A DNA stretch of 64,000 bases from Rugalucina vietnamica (Eukaryota; Mollusca; Bivalvia; Lucinida; Lucinidae). The stretch lies in contig OZ024870.1 of NCBI GenBank assembly GCA_964017185.1, positions 62,412,812-62,476,811 of the forward strand, in the 5' to 3' direction. Position 1 is the stretch's first letter. Every line of letters begins with the position of its first letter. The position numbers and the translations under genes are program-made. This document shows positions 63,936 through 64,000 of the stretch, in pieces. The notes below the pieces were generated by a model, which saw only the letters and a list, made by a program, of their open reading frames with translations, was not told the origin of the DNA and did not search any database.

Positions 63936-64000
63936 TCAAGCAAATAAACAGTTCATTGTACAGCCGCAGTAACCTAATGGATAGCATATTCGCTTAGCTA

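Overview
The window looks like nuclear DNA of a bivalve mollusc. This is inferred from AT-rich, intron-rich host genes buried in mollusc-style repeats, including pearl-like elements with tandem cores, hairpin-bearing MITEs, tRNA-derived SINEs and a PHD-type LINE. The species cannot be named from the sequence alone.

Two host genes are certain, both on the minus strand. (1) The 5' half of DHX9 (RNA helicase A / maleless): twelve coding exons between 31297 and 2718 encode about 440 residues, covering dsRBD1, dsRBD2, the three-tryptophan transactivation segment and the helicase Walker A. The gene continues off the left edge. A splice acceptor two bases before the ATG shows an upstream non-coding exon; the best candidate is at about 35.9-36.0 kb. 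(2) The last two coding exons of an EHMT/G9a-type H3K9 methyltransferase (63672-63084), carrying the end of the SET domain and the post-SET zinc motif. A short possible terminal exon at 57.6 kb is unassigned.

The rest is mostly mobile DNA, often nested. A 236-bp MITE with a central palindrome (MITE-1 here) occurs about 22 times, several times within tens of bases of DHX9 splice sites. Six unrelated families of tandem-repeat elements (A, B, C, D, E, F) share one architecture: a short 5' hairpin or start motif, a subterminal inverted repeat, a tandem core, an ACGG-type tract and a 3' hairpin whose arm repeats the 5' motif. This fits non-autonomous Helentrons (pearl/HINE-like). Most families also carry a comparable 45-base phrase just before the ACGG tract.

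Two large elements begin with CAC and have 5-bp target duplications: 6068-14804 (CACAGTA ends, 80-bp TIRs, ATATA) and 40991-50661 (CACACTG ends, arms near 0.9 kb, ATTGT). The second carries a smaller MITE and a complete LINE (41513-48494) with two open ORFs overlapping at ATGA. The ends are compatible with the Transib/RAG superfamily, but no transposase is seen.

Layout: 1-2.7 kb repeats; 2.7-31.3 kb DHX9 exons with a 10.4-kb intron inflated by a nested stack (5.9-15.9 kb); 31.4-40.9 kb DHX9 upstream region with repeats; 41.0-50.7 kb giant inverted-repeat element with the LINE; 50.7-61.6 kb C and D elements, an LTR fossil and MITEs; 61.6-64 kb the EHMT 3' end.
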